Assembly: GCA_023230025.1 (NCBI GenBank)
Contig: JALNYD010000162.1
Location: 1 to 6,471, forward strand
Source of the DNA: Candidatus Cloacimonadota bacterium
GTDB taxonomy: Bacteria; Cloacimonadota; Cloacimonadia; Cloacimonadales; Cloacimonadaceae
Direction of reading: 5' to 3'
DNA length: 6,471 bases
Shown: positions 5,840-6,471 of the stretch, piece by piece
Numbering within the stretch: the first letter of the stretch is position 1
Layout of the letters: the number at the start of each line of letters is the position of its first letter
Position numbers and translations under genes: made by a program
The notes under the pieces: generated by a model
The model's database searches: none
Told to the model about the DNA's origin: nothing
Seen by the model: the letters and a program-made list of their open reading frames with translations, nothing else

Positions 5840-6471
5840 TCAGCGCAGATCCTGGATCAAAAGCTCCTTCATCTTGTTCGAATTACTCATCACCAGATTG
5901 ATCTGAAGCTGGCATTGTGAGAGGGTCTTGGCAATCTTTGGGTCAAACTGCTTGCCTTGATTCAACCACACTTCCTTGACCGCACTGGGAAAATCCAGAT
6001 TGTCACGATAGGGGCGCTGACTGGTCATGGCATCAACGCTATCGGCAACGCTGACGATGCTGGCCAGGGGGTTAATCTGATGATGGTCGATGCCATAGGG
6101 ATAGCCATTGCCATCATACCACTCGTGGTGTTGCAGGATTATCTCCCTGACACAATCCGGTAAACCGATGGGATCAATAATCTTGGCTCCAATGATCGGA
6201 TGTTGCTTCATGCTGTCATACTCGGTATCGGTAAGGCGCTGTTCCTTTTTGAGCACATTGCTCATGATCCCGATCTTTCCCAGATCGTGGAGCAGGGCTC
6301 CAATTCTCAGATTCTGCAGATCCTCGCTGCCCAATTCCAGGGCTTGCCCCAGCATCACTGATATTGCGGTTACGCGATCAGAGTGACCTCGGGTGTAGAT
6401 ATCGTTTACCTCCATGGCATTGACCATGGCGCGGATCGTATTCAAATAGCTTTTCTCAAGCATGCTTCGCG
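5840..6471 (-). CDS. HD-GYP domain protein, probable cyclic-di-GMP phosphodiesterase (5' end missing)
   Basis: The gene reads on the minus strand from the right edge to a TGA at 5842-5840. An ATG lies at 6463-6461, but the frame stays open to the edge. The first visible residues (LEKSYLNTIRAMVNAMEVND) look like the usual linker after an N-terminal receiver, GAF or other sensor domain, so the start is probably outside the window. Counting from that internal Met, the HD-GYP hallmarks are complete: TRGHSDRV (His27), ALLHDLGKIGI (HD at 59-60), the KQHPIIGAKI segment (His88), HHEWYDGNGYP (112-122, with the GYP motif) and ADSVDAMTSQRPYR. By family knowledge such proteins hydrolyse cyclic di-GMP to pGpG or GMP using a two- or three-metal centre, affecting motility, biofilm or other surface behaviour. 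All visible metal-ligand motifs are intact, so activity is likely. The input signal cannot be known without the N-terminus. The gene converges on atoDA and ends 33 bp from the repeat array, with no standard terminator of its own in view. Confidence 0.93.
   Translation of the reverse strand, partial: RSMLEKSYLNTIRAMVNAMEVNDIYTRGHSDRVTAISVMLGQALELGSEDLQNLRIGALLHDLGKIGIMSNVLKKEQRLTDTEYDSMKQHPIIGAKIIDPIGLPDCVREIILQHHEWYDGNGYPYGIDHHQINPLASIVSVADSVDAMTSQRPYRDNLDFPSAVKEVWLNQGKQFDPKIAKTLSQCQLQINLVMSNSNKMKELLIQDLR

Noticed and set aside
5567..5920. Possible repeat protein on the + strand with five SMGVAELSEAPII units
   Set aside because: It would start at a GTG without a ribosome binding site, read through a strong terminator hairpin, and end inside the opposing HD-GYP gene.

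Overview
The window looks like a chromosomal segment from an uncultured or anaerobic, amino-acid-fermenting Gram-negative bacterium. The best guess is Candidatus Cloacimonadota (the Cloacimonas lineage) or a relative in or near the FCB group. That rests on inference: a secreted beta-propeller/Fn3 protein ending in a YPNP-type (T9SS/FlgD-like) C-terminal domain, next to an AtoD/AtoA CoA-transferase pair of the kind used in lysine/butyrate fermentation, at mid-range base composition. No rRNA, tRNA or other phylogenetic marker is present, so the assignment is tentative.

Layout. Bases 1-2733 (+) hold the 3' part of a large surface or secreted protein that runs in from the left edge. It has Ig-like segments, an FG-GAP/VCBS beta-propeller, an Fn3 domain, two more Ig-like domains and a C-terminal sorting-type domain. 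After a 117-bp gap with one small inverted repeat comes hflX (2851-4182, +), a ribosome-associated GTPase with all G motifs intact. A 61-bp gap, with a possible sigma70-like promoter overlapping the hflX stop codon, leads to atoD-atoA (4244-4909 and 4902-5549, +). These are the two subunits of a family I CoA-transferase; they overlap by 8 bp and end at a clear rho-independent terminator (5574-5600). The intergenic space from 5612 to 5806 is filled by five near-identical 39-bp tandem units, each carrying a short palindrome. On the opposite strand, 6471-5840 is the 3' part of an HD-GYP cyclic-di-GMP phosphodiesterase that enters from the right edge and converges on the repeat array.

How the parts fit. 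Only atoD-atoA is a clear operon. hflX may be read into it, or atoDA may use its own promoter. The surface protein, the GTPase, the CoA-transferase and the HD-GYP protein have no evident common pathway. The genes belong to recognised families, and I see no clear undescribed multi-gene system. The most unusual element is the palindromic 39-bp repeat array between the two convergent genes.
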